Of a stretch of 64,000 nucleotides of DNA, positions 56,789-64,000 are shown in pieces. Made by a program: the position numbers and the translations under genes. Below the pieces are notes generated by a model. It ran no database searches and was not told the origin of the DNA. It saw only the letters and a program-made list of their open reading frames with translations. Numbering within the stretch: position 1 is the stretch's first letter; each line of letters starts with the position of its first letter. Origin of the DNA: Aestuariibius sp. HNIBRBA575 (GTDB lineage: Bacteria; Pseudomonadota; Alphaproteobacteria; Rhodobacterales; Rhodobacteraceae); NCBI RefSeq assembly GCF_040932005.1, contig NZ_CP162414.1, forward strand, positions 895,501 through 959,500, written 5' to 3'.

Positions 56789-58426
56789 ATGAACAGTTCA
56801 AACGCGGCAAGATTGCCGCTTTTCATCGGGATTCTGATCGTTTTGATGGGCGCCGTTGCCCTGATGAAGGGTGGGTTGCTCATTGGGAAACACGAAGGTG
56901 ACACGCTGCATCTGATGCAGATCGTGTTTCGAATGTCGACCGGACAGGTGCCGCATATTGATTTCATGACACCGATTGGGGCCTTGGCCTTTGCGCCGAT
57001 TGTTTTCTTTGTGAAACAAGGGTTTGGGATCGGCATTTCGGTGATCTATGCGCAAATCCTGATGGCCGTTTTGATCGCGCCGATTGTGTGGCATGTGGCC
57101 CGCACCCGGTTCAATCAAACGCTGGGGCTGCTGTTTGCGTTGGTGATTATGGTGATGATGCTGGCGCTGGTGCACGGCGAAAGCGAACGCGCGATTTCGA
57201 TTTCGATGCATTACAATCGCTGGGCTTGGTCGGCGGCATTTGTTGCAATTTTAACAGCGTTGATCCCCTCAAAAGGCAAAACCGGCATCGCGGATGGGGT
57301 GATTGTCGGCGGGATGATGGCTGTTTTGGTCATGATCAAGATGACCTATTTCGCCGCTTTTGCGATTCCCGTTTTGGTCGCCTTGATTGTCACCCGGCAA
57401 TATATGGCCACGATTGTATCGCTATTGACCGGTGTTGGAATCATTGCCGTGATCACGATGATTGCAGGTGACATTTACTGGACCGCCTACCTGACCGACC
57501 TGATCACCGTGGCTGGGTCCGAAGTCCGCCCACAGCCGGGCGAGGACTTTGTTGGGGTGATTTCCGCCCCTGCCTACAAAGGCGCGTCACTGCTGGCTTT
57601 GGCATCTGTGATCGTGTTGCGTCAATCCGGCGCCAAGGCGGCGGGGCTGGTTTTGCTGCTGCTGTTGCCGGGCTTTTTCTATGTGACCTTTCAGAATTTC
57701 GGCAATGATCCGCAATGGCTGTGGGTGCTGGCGTTGATCCTGTTTGCATGGCGTCCTGCGGCGGATGTGGTGAATTCCTATGGCTGGAACATGCGTCAGG
57801 CGGTGAACATCACCGGGGCGATGGCGCTGGCCTTTGGCATGCCGTCCTTCTTTAACCTCGCATTTTCGCCATTCCGCCATATCGCGATTGATGCGACGGA
57901 ATATGCGCCGCTGCTGCCCCGTGGCGGGCGGCATTCGGATATCCAAACCAACGAAGTGCGCGCCATGCGCGTGGATGCCCGTGTGGCCTGGGATGGCGAA
58001 GGCTCAGGCCTAGAAGCTTATAAAGAAGCGGCGGATCGCGATGATCTGACCACCTTTATGGGCGAAACCTTTGAATATTGTTCGATCGAACTGGGCCTAT
58101 CGGCGTTTTTTGATGCCATCACCCAAGATCTGGAAAACAGCGGTTGGGCTGATGGTCGCAAACTGTTCGCGGCGGATTTGTTCAGTTCTTATTGGTTGTT
58201 TGGCAACCTGACACCGGTGGATGGCGGCGCGCCTTGGTATTATGGTGGCCTGCCGGGCTATGAGGATGCGGATCTGTTGCTGGTGCCGATTTGCCCGCTG
58301 GCCTATGATGTACATGGCCAAGTTCTGGAAGCGATCCAAGAGGTGGGCACAGATGATCTGACCGAAGTGCGCCGCACCCCGCTTTATATTCTATATGAAA
58401 AGGGCGGGGCGCAATCGGAGGGTTAA
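56789..58426 (+). CDS. Polytopic membrane protein, possibly GT-C-like
   Basis: The 545-residue protein has about ten hydrophobic helices in the first 370 residues, then a soluble domain of about 170 residues. The first periplasmic loop has acidic and polar residues (KHEGDTLHLMQIVFR...GQVPHIDFMTPIG) reminiscent of dolichyl-phosphate-sugar-type glycosyltransferases, whose catalytic Asp/Glu lie there. This is a weak analogy. GAGGCAGAC precedes the ATG. It stands alone, with rpmG downstream under its own promoter. Confidence 0.7.
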   Translation: MNSSNAARLPLFIGILIVLMGAVALMKGGLLIGKHEGDTLHLMQIVFRMSTGQVPHIDFMTPIGALAFAPIVFFVKQGFGIGISVIYAQILMAVLIAPIVWHVARTRFNQTLGLLFALVIMVMMLALVHGESERAISISMHYNRWAWSAAFVAILTALIPSKGKTGIADGVIVGGMMAVLVMIKMTYFAAFAIPVLVALIVTRQYMATIVSLLTGVGIIAVITMIAGDIYWTAYLTDLITVAGSEVRPQPGEDFVGVISAPAYKGASLLALASVIVLRQSGAKAAGLVLLLLLPGFFYVTFQNFGNDPQWLWVLALILFAWRPAADVVNSYGWNMRQAVNITGAMALAFGMPSFFNLAFSPFRHIAIDATEYAPLLPRGGRHSDIQTNEVRAMRVDARVAWDGEGSGLEAYKEAADRDDLTTFMGETFEYCSIELGLSAFFDAITQDLENSGWADGRKLFAADLFSSYWLFGNLTPVDGGAPWYYGGLPGYEDADLLLVPICPLAYDVHGQVLEAIQEVGTDDLTEVRRTPLYILYEKGGAQSEG

Positions 58427-58490
58427 TCGTGCGAAATCGCCTGTTTTCGCCATTTGTGTGACTCTTTTCTAAAGATCAGCGGCCATTTCA

Positions 58491-58552
58491 CGTGAATTGG
58501 TGTTGACTCGGGGGCGGTGCAGGCTACAAGGCAAACCTCATACGAATTCACG
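58491..58552 (+). promoter_or_regulatory. rpmG promoter bracketed by inverted repeats
   Basis: TTGACT (58503-58508) and TACAAG (58525-58530), 16 bases apart, form a plausible sigma-70 promoter. CGTGAATT (58491-58498) and AATTCACG (58545-58552) are perfect inverted copies on either side of it; the left copy is part of the palindrome TTCACGTGAA (58487-58496). Confidence 0.45.
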
Positions 58553-58587
58553 CGAGGCACACCGCCCGCGAACCGGAGAATAGAAAC

Positions 58588-58755
58588 ATGGCGAAGCCGA
58601 CCACTATCAAAATCCGCCTGAACTCCACCGCGGGGACTGGCCACTTTTATGTAGCTAAGAAAAACGCACGGACCATGACCGAAAAAATGGTTGTCCGTAA
58701 GTATGACCCGGTTGTGCGCAAGCACGTGGAATACAAAGAAGGCAAGATCAAGTAA
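58588..58755 (+). CDS. rpmG: 50S ribosomal protein L33
   Basis: The 55-residue basic protein begins [18 protein letters not shown] and ends EYKEGKIK, the Cys-free (zinc-independent) form of L33 of the large ribosomal subunit. GGAG lies nine bases before the ATG. It has its own promoter and a hairpin terminator, so it is monocistronic. Confidence 0.96.
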   Translation: MAKPTTIKIRLNSTAGTGHFYVAKKNARTMTEKMVVRKYDPVVRKHVEYKEGKIK

Positions 58756-58776
58756 GATCGCTGGACATTGGATTTC

Positions 58777-58808
58777 AAAGGGCCGCTCCGCAAGGACGCG
58801 GCCTTTTT
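58777..58808 (+). terminator. Terminator of rpmG
   Basis: AAAGGGCCGC and GCGGCCTTTTT pair (one G-T) around about ten bases and end in a T run, 22 bases past the rpmG stop. Confidence 0.8.
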
Positions 58809-58827
58809 GTTTATATAAGTATATGTG

Positions 58828-59334
58828 ATGCCCCACCTTAACGTTGATATTCGTCCCAGCCACGGCGCCGACTTTGACGCGGTTGACGACCTGTTGGGTT
58901 GCGCCTATCCGGTGCTGCTGGCCCCGGATTATCGGGCGGATTTATTGGCCAAGGCATTGCCAATCATATCCCGCGCCAATCCCGAATTATTGTCCAGCGG
59001 CACCTATTTCGTCGCCCACCAAGACGGGCAATTGCTGGGAGCAGGGGGGTGGTCACGGGGGTTGCCCGGCGGCGGCGCGGCCTTGCCGGATCGGGGTAAT
59101 ATTCGCCATCTGGTCACGGCTGAAACGGTTGTGCGTCAGGGGGTGGGCCGCGCGTTGATGCAGCATATCCTTGCAGATGCCAAACGCGCAGGCATGGGGT
59201 GGATGCATTGCATTGCCACCCTGACGGCCGTGCCATTTTATCACGCGATGGGGTTTAGCGATATTGGCGCAATCGACGTGCCATTGCAGACGGATCTACA
59301 CTTTCCTGCGATGGAAATGCAGCTGTGGTTTTGA
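58828..59334 (+). CDS. GNAT family N-acetyltransferase
   Basis: The 168-residue protein has the GNAT acetyl-CoA site: NIRHLVTAETVVRQGVGRALMQHILADAKRAGM, with the Q/R-x-x-G-x-G/A loop (RQGVGRA), then an ATLTAVPFYHAMGF motif. The acceptor is unknown. I use the ATG at 58828; a GTG directly precedes it. Its stop abuts the MAPEG stop on the other strand exactly (TGATCA). Confidence 0.85.
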   Translation: MPHLNVDIRPSHGADFDAVDDLLGCAYPVLLAPDYRADLLAKALPIISRANPELLSSGTYFVAHQDGQLLGAGGWSRGLPGGGAALPDRGNIRHLVTAETVVRQGVGRALMQHILADAKRAGMGWMHCIATLTAVPFYHAMGFSDIGAIDVPLQTDLHFPAMEMQLWF

Positions 59335-59736
59335 TCACAGGATCAGCGTCAGCCCCAATGTCAGCAACAGGTTGACCTGCACAATCACCGTGGTCAACAT
59401 CCCGTAATAGCGGAATTTGAAATGGGTGCCGGGGGCGGTGAAATACCGCGCATGCAATCCCCGCCCAATGATCAGACCACAGGCCAACAGCGCCAACCAA
59501 GACGTCCAGGCACCGGCCAATTCTGACAATCCCATCAGGATCAGCGACATGGGGATGGTTTCGACCGCATTGGCATGACCCCGGATCGCCTTGGCCATGT
59601 CGCGGTTGTCATTGTCGCCCAGCACCACCTTATGCAGACGGCGCATTTTCACCACCTTTAACGTCAGCCAAAGGATCAAAGCGCCCAGGAGCAGGGCAGT
59701 TACGGATGTGACGGGTAAACTGATATTATGTTCCAT
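59335..59736 (-). CDS. MAPEG family membrane protein
   Basis: The 133-residue protein has four transmembrane helices (about 8-26, 60-80, 83-92 region, 110-131) and the MAPEG features RGHANAVETIPMSLILMGL and GRGLHARYF. The superfamily covers membrane glutathione transferases and eicosanoid enzymes; bacterial members are mostly uncharacterised. It lies 79 bases after the BI-1 gene on the same strand, with a terminator between. Confidence 0.85.
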   Translation of the reverse strand: MEHNISLPVTSVTALLLGALILWLTLKVVKMRRLHKVVLGDNDNRDMAKAIRGHANAVETIPMSLILMGLSELAGAWTSWLALLACGLIIGRGLHARYFTAPGTHFKFRYYGMLTTVIVQVNLLLTLGLTLIL

Positions 59737-59761
59737 GGCCGAACTTTAGGGCCATACCCAC

Positions 59762-59790
59762 AAAAGAAAAGGGCCGCCCGAAGGCAGCCC
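59762..59790 (-). terminator. Terminator of the BI-1 family gene
   Basis: Read leftward, GGGCTGCC-TTCG-GGCGGCCC (one T-G pair, UUCG tetraloop) is followed by TTTTCTTTTG. It lies 25 bases past the BI-1 stop. Confidence 0.85.
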
Positions 59791-59815
59791 TAAATGACGT
59801 AAGGTCAGTTCCGAA

Positions 59816-60553
59816 TTATTCGCGGTTGCCCAGGAATTGCAGCAGGAACATGAACATGTTGATAAAGTCCATATACAGGTTCAATGCGCCCATGATGGCC
59901 GCTTTGCCCAACCATTCCTGATCGCTATGCGCCGCATGGGCCACATATTCGGATTTGATTTTCTGTGTGTCATAGGCGGTCAGACCGGCAAAGATCAAAA
60001 CACCCAATACAGAGATCGCAAAATGGATCGCGCTAGAGCCGATGAACATGTTGACGATTGACGCAACGATCAGGCCGATCACACCCATGATCAAAAACGT
60101 GCCCATGGCGGACAGGTCTTTTTTGGTGGTGTAACCATAAAGGCTAAGACCGGCGAACGCGATCGACGTCACAAGGAATGTGGTCGCGATGGACACGCCC
60201 GTAAACGCGGCGAAAATCCAGCTGATCGACAGGCCCATAACAGCGGCAAAAGCATAGAAAAACAATTGCGCGGCGGCGGCGGACATTTTGTTGATCATCG
60301 CACCAAAGACAAAAACCATGCCCAAAGGTGCAAACATCACAATGTAACCTAGGATGTTTGGTCTAAACGTGGCCGGATCGCGCAGCACGCTCAGCAATTC
60401 TGGGTTGGACCCAAATGCCCATGCCACAGCAAAGGTCAGCAACATGCCGACAGACATCGTGCCGTAAACTTTGTTCATATGGGCGCGAAGGCCCGCATCG
60501 ATTTCAGCCGCGCGAACGCCGCTCACAGAACCGATTGTATTATATTCAGCCAT
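59816..60553 (-). CDS. Bax inhibitor-1/YccA family membrane protein
   Basis: The 245-residue inner-membrane protein has about seven transmembrane helices and the BI-1 family ending with an acidic tail (LLQFLGNRE). Family members are implicated in ion leak and, as YccA, in modulating FtsH. GGAGGTATTG precedes the ATG at 60553; the longer frame from 60673 lacks such a site. It is monocistronic by its terminator. Confidence 0.9.
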   Translation of the reverse strand: MAEYNTIGSVSGVRAAEIDAGLRAHMNKVYGTMSVGMLLTFAVAWAFGSNPELLSVLRDPATFRPNILGYIVMFAPLGMVFVFGAMINKMSAAAAQLFFYAFAAVMGLSISWIFAAFTGVSIATTFLVTSIAFAGLSLYGYTTKKDLSAMGTFLIMGVIGLIVASIVNMFIGSSAIHFAISVLGVLIFAGLTAYDTQKIKSEYVAHAAHSDQEWLGKAAIMGALNLYMDFINMFMFLLQFLGNRE

Positions 60554-60706
60554 CAATACCTCCAGGGGCTTGAACAATGACCCCGCATGCGACGCATGAA
60601 AGGGATTGTGGTGAATATCGGTGTTCGCGACAGCTTTTTCAAGGTTTTCTAAGGTGAACGCAGTGTTTCCCAATCAAATTGCGGGTGGGCAACATTGCGG
60701 TCTTTG

Positions 60707-60916
60707 TCACCCACGCCAGTTGGATGGCGCGTCCCAGAGGGGGCGTTGTGTTTCGATCAGAACGTCTGCTGTGCTCAGACCGATGTCTTTCAGCGCAGTT
60801 GCGTCCAATTTTGCAAGGGCGCGGCGCTGACGGAACAGGGAATGCGCATCGGACAGACGCTTAAGCAGGCTAACTTTGCGTGGGGCGCAGGCGGCGGTTT
60901 GGATCATGGTGGCCAT
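60707..60916 (-). CDS. DUF1127 mini-protein
   Basis: The 69-residue product starts MATMIQTAACAP and has the DUF1127 core HSLFRQRRALAKLDATALKDIGLSTADV. AAGGAGAGACACA precedes the ATG at 60916. It is the second DUF1127 gene in the window, divergent from the LysR gene (119 bases between starts), an arrangement that suggests control by that regulator. Confidence 0.82.
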   Translation of the reverse strand: MATMIQTAACAPRKVSLLKRLSDAHSLFRQRRALAKLDATALKDIGLSTADVLIETQRPLWDAPSNWRG

Positions 60917-61035
60917 TGTGTCTCTCCTTTGAAAGTGATGAGTCGTCGGGTTTGTATTTCGATGCTTGATATATGCAGGTGCTGGATGCATAAGTGAAAT
61001 GAATGTTTATCGGATTGAACATCAAGGAATGTGAT

Positions 61036-61887
61036 ATGTTGCGAAATTTGGACATGACGGCCCTGCGCAGTTTTGTGGCGGTGGCTGATTCTGGGGGGGT
61101 GACGCGGGCGGCCGGATTGCTGAATCTGACCCAATCCGCGGTGTCTATGCAGTTGAAACGACTAGAAGAAAGCCTGGACGCGAACCTGCTTGATCGCACG
61201 GGGCGCACCATTGGCCTGACCCCGGCCGGGGAACAATTGGTGTCTCAGGCGCGGCAAATTCTGACGTTGAACGATCAAATTGTACGTAAATTGACGTCTC
61301 AGGAATTCGAAGGCGAAATTGTATTGGGGGTGCCGCATGATGTGGTCTATCCGGCGATTCCTCAGGTCCTGAAACAATTCGCGCGCGACTATCCGCGGGT
61401 AAAAGTTCATCTGATTTCGTCGTTTACCCGCCGATTGAAGGAAATTTTTGCCAAAGGAGAGGCCGATGTCATCCTGTCCACGGAAACCGGTGTGGAATCG
61501 GGGGGCGAAACCTTGGCGTCGCGTCGATTGACATGGGTTGGTGCGCCAAACGGAACCGCATGGAAAGAGCGGCCTTTGCGATTGGCGTTTGAAGAACGCT
61601 GCATTTTTCGCGCCGGTGTTCAGCGACGGTTAGATGAAGCAGGGATCCCTTGGGAAATGGCGGTTGAAAGCAATTCAACTCGCACAATCGAAGCGACGGT
61701 GAGCGCGGATTTGGCGATTTACGCCATGTTGGACGGGACCGAACCGCCTTATTTTGAGCGGATCAATCACAACGGAGCCCTGCCAGAGCTGCGCGACAAT
61801 CAGATCAACGTCTATCACAGTGATGTGGGCGAAGGCCCGATTGTCGGGGATTTGGTCAACCTGTTGCGAACCATGATCACGGATTAA
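61036..61887 (+). CDS. LysR family transcriptional regulator
   Basis: The 283-residue protein has the LysR winged helix-turn-helix (about 5-63, with AAGLLNLTQSAVSMQLKRLEESL) and a periplasmic-binding-type effector domain (about 90-283). AAGGAATGTG precedes the ATG at 61036. It diverges from the DUF1127 gene and converges on the quinone oxidoreductase gene with a four-base overlap. Effector and targets are unknown. Confidence 0.92.
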   Translation: MLRNLDMTALRSFVAVADSGGVTRAAGLLNLTQSAVSMQLKRLEESLDANLLDRTGRTIGLTPAGEQLVSQARQILTLNDQIVRKLTSQEFEGEIVLGVPHDVVYPAIPQVLKQFARDYPRVKVHLISSFTRRLKEIFAKGEADVILSTETGVESGGETLASRRLTWVGAPNGTAWKERPLRLAFEERCIFRAGVQRRLDEAGIPWEMAVESNSTRTIEATVSADLAIYAMLDGTEPPYFERINHNGALPELRDNQINVYHSDVGEGPIVGDLVNLLRTMITD

Positions 61888-62843
61888 GGCGTCACGACAA
61901 CCTTGCCGGTGGATTTGCGATCTCTGAGCAGGGCCAGCGCGTCGTCGGCCCGATCCAGCGGCAAAACATGTGATATATGCGGGCTGAGTTTGCCTTGGGC
62001 ATGCCATTGCATCAGCGTAGCAAGGGAATCGGTCAACGCTTGGGGGGCGAATTTCAAATAACCGCCCCAATAAAACCCAATGACATCGACGTTTTTAACC
62101 AACAGATGGTTTGCCGGCACCTGAGGCACGTCCCCACCGGCAAATCCGATGGCCAGAATACGGGCTTCGCGGTTACAGGCCCGCAGGGCGGTTTTGAACA
62201 AATCCCCCCCAATCGCCTCATACACCACGTCCACGCCCCCAAGGTCCTTTAACTTTTGCAACAAATCCGGATCGCCACTGTCAAAGACGTGATCCGCACC
62301 GGCCTGTTGGGCGATGGCGCATTTTTCCGCGCCCCGTGCCAGACCAATCACGCGCGCCCCCATCCGTTTTCCGATTTCAACCGCAGTCAGACCCACACCG
62401 CCCGCTGCCCCCGTGACCAGCAATGTTTCCCCCGGTTGCAATCGCGCACGCCGAGACAACGCAAGGTGGGATGTGCCATAAGCCACCATAAACCCGGCGG
62501 CTACGGTGGATGACATGCTATCGGGCACAGGCACGCAGCGGGAGACGTCAAAACACCCCTGTTCCGCCAGACCACCCTGACCGCCAAAAATAGCCACCCG
62601 GGTTCCAATGGCGGGGCCTTTTGTGTCGGGTCCCAGTTGCGCAACCGTCCCGCAAATCTCTAGGCCGAGGGTAAAGGGCGGCTCTGGGGTGTCTTGGTAT
62701 TGACCACGCGTCATCAGCAAGTCAGCGAAATTCAAACCGCAAGCCTCGACGTTAACCAATACCTCTCCTTTGACGGGAATGGTTAACGGAACATCGACGA
62801 GCTGTGGAGGAGTGTCAAAAGACAAGGTCTGATAGGCGCGCAT
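61884..62843 (-). CDS. Zinc-type NADPH:quinone oxidoreductase family protein
   Basis: The 319-residue protein is a medium-chain dehydrogenase/reductase of the quinone oxidoreductase branch: N-terminal GroES-like domain (to about 120; VEACGLNFADLLMTRGQY), Rossmann motif VTGAAGGVGLTAVEIGK, and no cysteine zinc ligands of the alcohol dehydrogenase type. It reduces quinones or enones with NADPH. Substrate unknown. Confidence 0.9.
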   Translation of the reverse strand: MRAYQTLSFDTPPQLVDVPLTIPVKGEVLVNVEACGLNFADLLMTRGQYQDTPEPPFTLGLEICGTVAQLGPDTKGPAIGTRVAIFGGQGGLAEQGCFDVSRCVPVPDSMSSTVAAGFMVAYGTSHLALSRRARLQPGETLLVTGAAGGVGLTAVEIGKRMGARVIGLARGAEKCAIAQQAGADHVFDSGDPDLLQKLKDLGGVDVVYEAIGGDLFKTALRACNREARILAIGFAGGDVPQVPANHLLVKNVDVIGFYWGGYLKFAPQALTDSLATLMQWHAQGKLSPHISHVLPLDRADDALALLRDRKSTGKVVVTP

Positions 62844-63033
62844 TTGGGGTATTTGTCCATTCTTAGTAGTCTTTATGGGTTATTAGCATGATTTTGCCGA
62901 CGGGTCTGCGGGATTTCGCCACGCTTCGAAATGATATTTAACAAACTTGTGACGCATACCTGTCCTTAAGGGTAGGTTGGGCACTGCAACCGTTGCGTGT
63001 TTTTGTTTCATCCTGTCAATGATAGGTCAGAGA

Positions 63034-63047
63034 CCGACACGAGTCGG
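63034..63047. other. Short hairpin in the leader of the XRE regulator gene
   Basis: CCGAC-ACGA-GTCGG is a perfect 5-bp stem with a 4-base loop about 80 bases before the ATG at 63125. The upstream 280-base gap otherwise shows nothing I can assign. Confidence 0.3.
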
Positions 63048-63124
63048 ATGGGAGAGGGCCGATGCCCGGCTGCGTAACGAATGAGACTTCGGCGCGCACA
63101 ACGTGACTAGTAAAGGAAACGAAC

Positions 63125-63493
63125 ATGAAACACCCAGTTGATGTCCATGTGGGAAAACGCATTCGCCACCGCCGCTGGATGATCGGAACGACACAACAAC
63201 AGCTTGCTGAAAAAGTTGGGATCAAATTCCAGCAGATTCAAAAATACGAAACCGGCATGAACCGCGTCAGCGCGTCTCGGCTCTGGGATATTGCGCACGC
63301 ATTGGATGTGCCTGTGTCCTTCTTCTTTGAAGGTTTGGCCGCCGGTGACATGCCCCAGACTGATGGCTCTATGCCCAGCGATATCCTGTCAGATCGCGAA
63401 GCGCTTGAACTGCTGCGGTCCTATTACGCGATTCCTGAAAATCAACGCCGCCGCCTGTTTGATCTGGCGCGTGTTCTGTCAGAAGCCGCTTAA
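63125..63493 (+). CDS. XRE family helix-turn-helix regulator
   Basis: The 122-residue protein has a Cro/C1-type helix-turn-helix at about 12-66 (TQQQLAEKVGIKFQQIQKYETGMNRVSASRLWDIA) and a C-terminal helical tail ending LARVLSEAA. This compact type is common in alphaproteobacteria and is not tied to a phage here. AAAGGAAACGAAC precedes the ATG. Targets are unknown. Confidence 0.9.
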   Translation: MKHPVDVHVGKRIRHRRWMIGTTQQQLAEKVGIKFQQIQKYETGMNRVSASRLWDIAHALDVPVSFFFEGLAAGDMPQTDGSMPSDILSDREALELLRSYYAIPENQRRRLFDLARVLSEAA

Positions 63494-63505
63494 TCACACA
63501 TAATT

Positions 63506-63537
63506 CAAGCCGCCGGGGACATTGTTCCCGGCGCTTG
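63506..63537 (+). terminator. Weak hairpin after the XRE regulator gene
   Basis: CAAG(C)CGCCGGG and CCCGGCGCTTG pair with one bulged C around nine bases. There is no T tract, so termination strength is uncertain. Confidence 0.45.
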
Positions 63538-63613
63538 ACCGACAGGTGCGGGACCGCTACCGCTTTGGTAACTTTATCAGAGGCAGGAGCGCGCCAAGCT
63601 GCGCAGCGATTTT

Positions 63614-64000
63614 ATGACACGCACCGAAATGTCCCCAAAACCACCCCTGACAACCATCGAACAAAACCAAATTGTGCTGGTGGCGCATCGGTTGGCGGAT
63701 GCGGCTCGTGTTGAAACACTGGCCCATTTTCGCAACCAAGCCCTGACCGAAGACAACAAACTGGCCAAAGGGTTTGATCCCGTAACCGTTGGGGATCGCA
63801 ACGCCGAACGTGCCATGCGCGATATTCTAGATCGTGACCGCCCGGACGATGCCATTCTGGGCGAAGAGTTCGGCGCCAAGCCGGGAAAATCCGGTCTGAC
63901 CTGGGTGTTGGACCCGATTGATGGCACACGTGGGTTTATATCGGGCACGCCGACTTGGGGCGTTTTGATTTCGATCGCGGATGAAACAGGCCCGCTTTAT
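63614..64000 (+). CDS. hisN: Inositol-monophosphatase family protein, histidinol-phosphatase-like (3' end cut)
   Basis: The first 129 residues are present; the gene runs out of the window. The metal-site motifs of the family are visible: GEE (83-85) and DPIDGTRGF (100-108). The TRGF form after DPIDG, with the early ILGEEFG, fits the HisN-type histidinol-phosphatases of the histidine pathway better than SuhB or CysQ, but the C-terminal half is needed to be sure. The first ATG at 63614 is used; a second at 63629 is possible. Confidence 0.82.
   Translation, partial: MTRTEMSPKPPLTTIEQNQIVLVAHRLADAARVETLAHFRNQALTEDNKLAKGFDPVTVGDRNAERAMRDILDRDRPDDAILGEEFGAKPGKSGLTWVLDPIDGTRGFISGTPTWGVLISIADETGPLY

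Noticed and set aside
63125..63493. XRE regulator as a phage repressor
   Set aside because: No phage genes are near, and compact XRE proteins like this are usual on alphaproteobacterial chromosomes.
1..64000. tRNA, rRNA, CRISPR or insertion sequence
   Set aside because: No cloverleaf-like T-arm context, no spaced direct repeats and no transposase frame were seen on either strand.

Overview
The window looks like core chromosome of an alphaproteobacterium of the Rhodobacteraceae/Roseobacter group. The support is gene content and order: tolQRAB-pal-cpoB followed by tilS and ftsH, a ruvC-ruvA-ruvB run, a phosphatidylcholine synthase, a TRAP dicarboxylate-type transporter, two DUF1127 mini-proteins, a fused peptide-ABC ATPase, and formate-tetrahydrofolate ligase next to folD. 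Coding DNA is GC-rich, with AT-richer intergenic patches. I see no insertion sequence, prophage, CRISPR array, tRNA or rRNA gene, and no clear pseudogene. Genus cannot be set from this window alone.

Layout. 1-9.1 kb: end of a peptide ABC transporter gene, a small secreted protein, then the leftward tamA-tamB envelope module and truA. 9.2-13.3 kb: ycjX-ycjF-like stress pair, then a leftward operon of a flavin monooxygenase and a truncated haemoglobin. 13.5-17.4 kb: ileS, a Gre-like protein and an O6-alkylguanine repair methyltransferase. 17.4-20.6 kb, leftward: DUF484, xerC, pcs and an Fsa-type transaldolase. 20.8-27.8 kb: priA, a leucine-rich-repeat lipoprotein, an MFS carrier, msrA, a P-loop protein without the Walker A lysine, prmA and a small membrane protein. 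27.9-31.8 kb: an AT-rich control region with a good promoter and operator, then a TRAP transporter and a thioredoxin-fold protein. 32-35 kb: DUF1127 protein and ruvCAB. 35.4-44.3 kb: ybgC, Tol-Pal, tilS and ftsH. 44.4-50.4 kb: SRPBCC protein, trans-aconitate methyltransferase, then one-carbon metabolism (fhs, chorismate mutase, two folD-type genes, the first with altered active-site residues). 50.4-56.6 kb: a multi-cluster Fe-S protein, a membrane LytTR regulator, the helicase and phosphoesterase of the ligase-associated repair set, and an AAA ATPase. 56.8-64 kb: polytopic membrane protein, rpmG, GNAT, MAPEG, BI-1 protein, DUF1127 protein, LysR regulator, quinone oxidoreductase, XRE regulator and the start of a histidinol-phosphatase-like gene.

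Functional themes: outer-membrane biogenesis (TamAB, Tol-Pal, FtsH), genome maintenance (XerC, PriA, RuvCAB, Lhr-like helicase, PdeM, Ogt), translation (IleS, TruA, TilS, PrmA, L33) and tetrahydrofolate one-carbon flux. I did not find an obvious new multi-gene system. The best leads are the divergent FolD paralogue, structured leaders around fhs and ftsH, three promoters overlapped or bracketed by inverted repeats, and a few uncharacterised proteins (Gre-like factor, LRR lipoprotein, lysine-less P-loop protein, winged-helix AAA ATPase).
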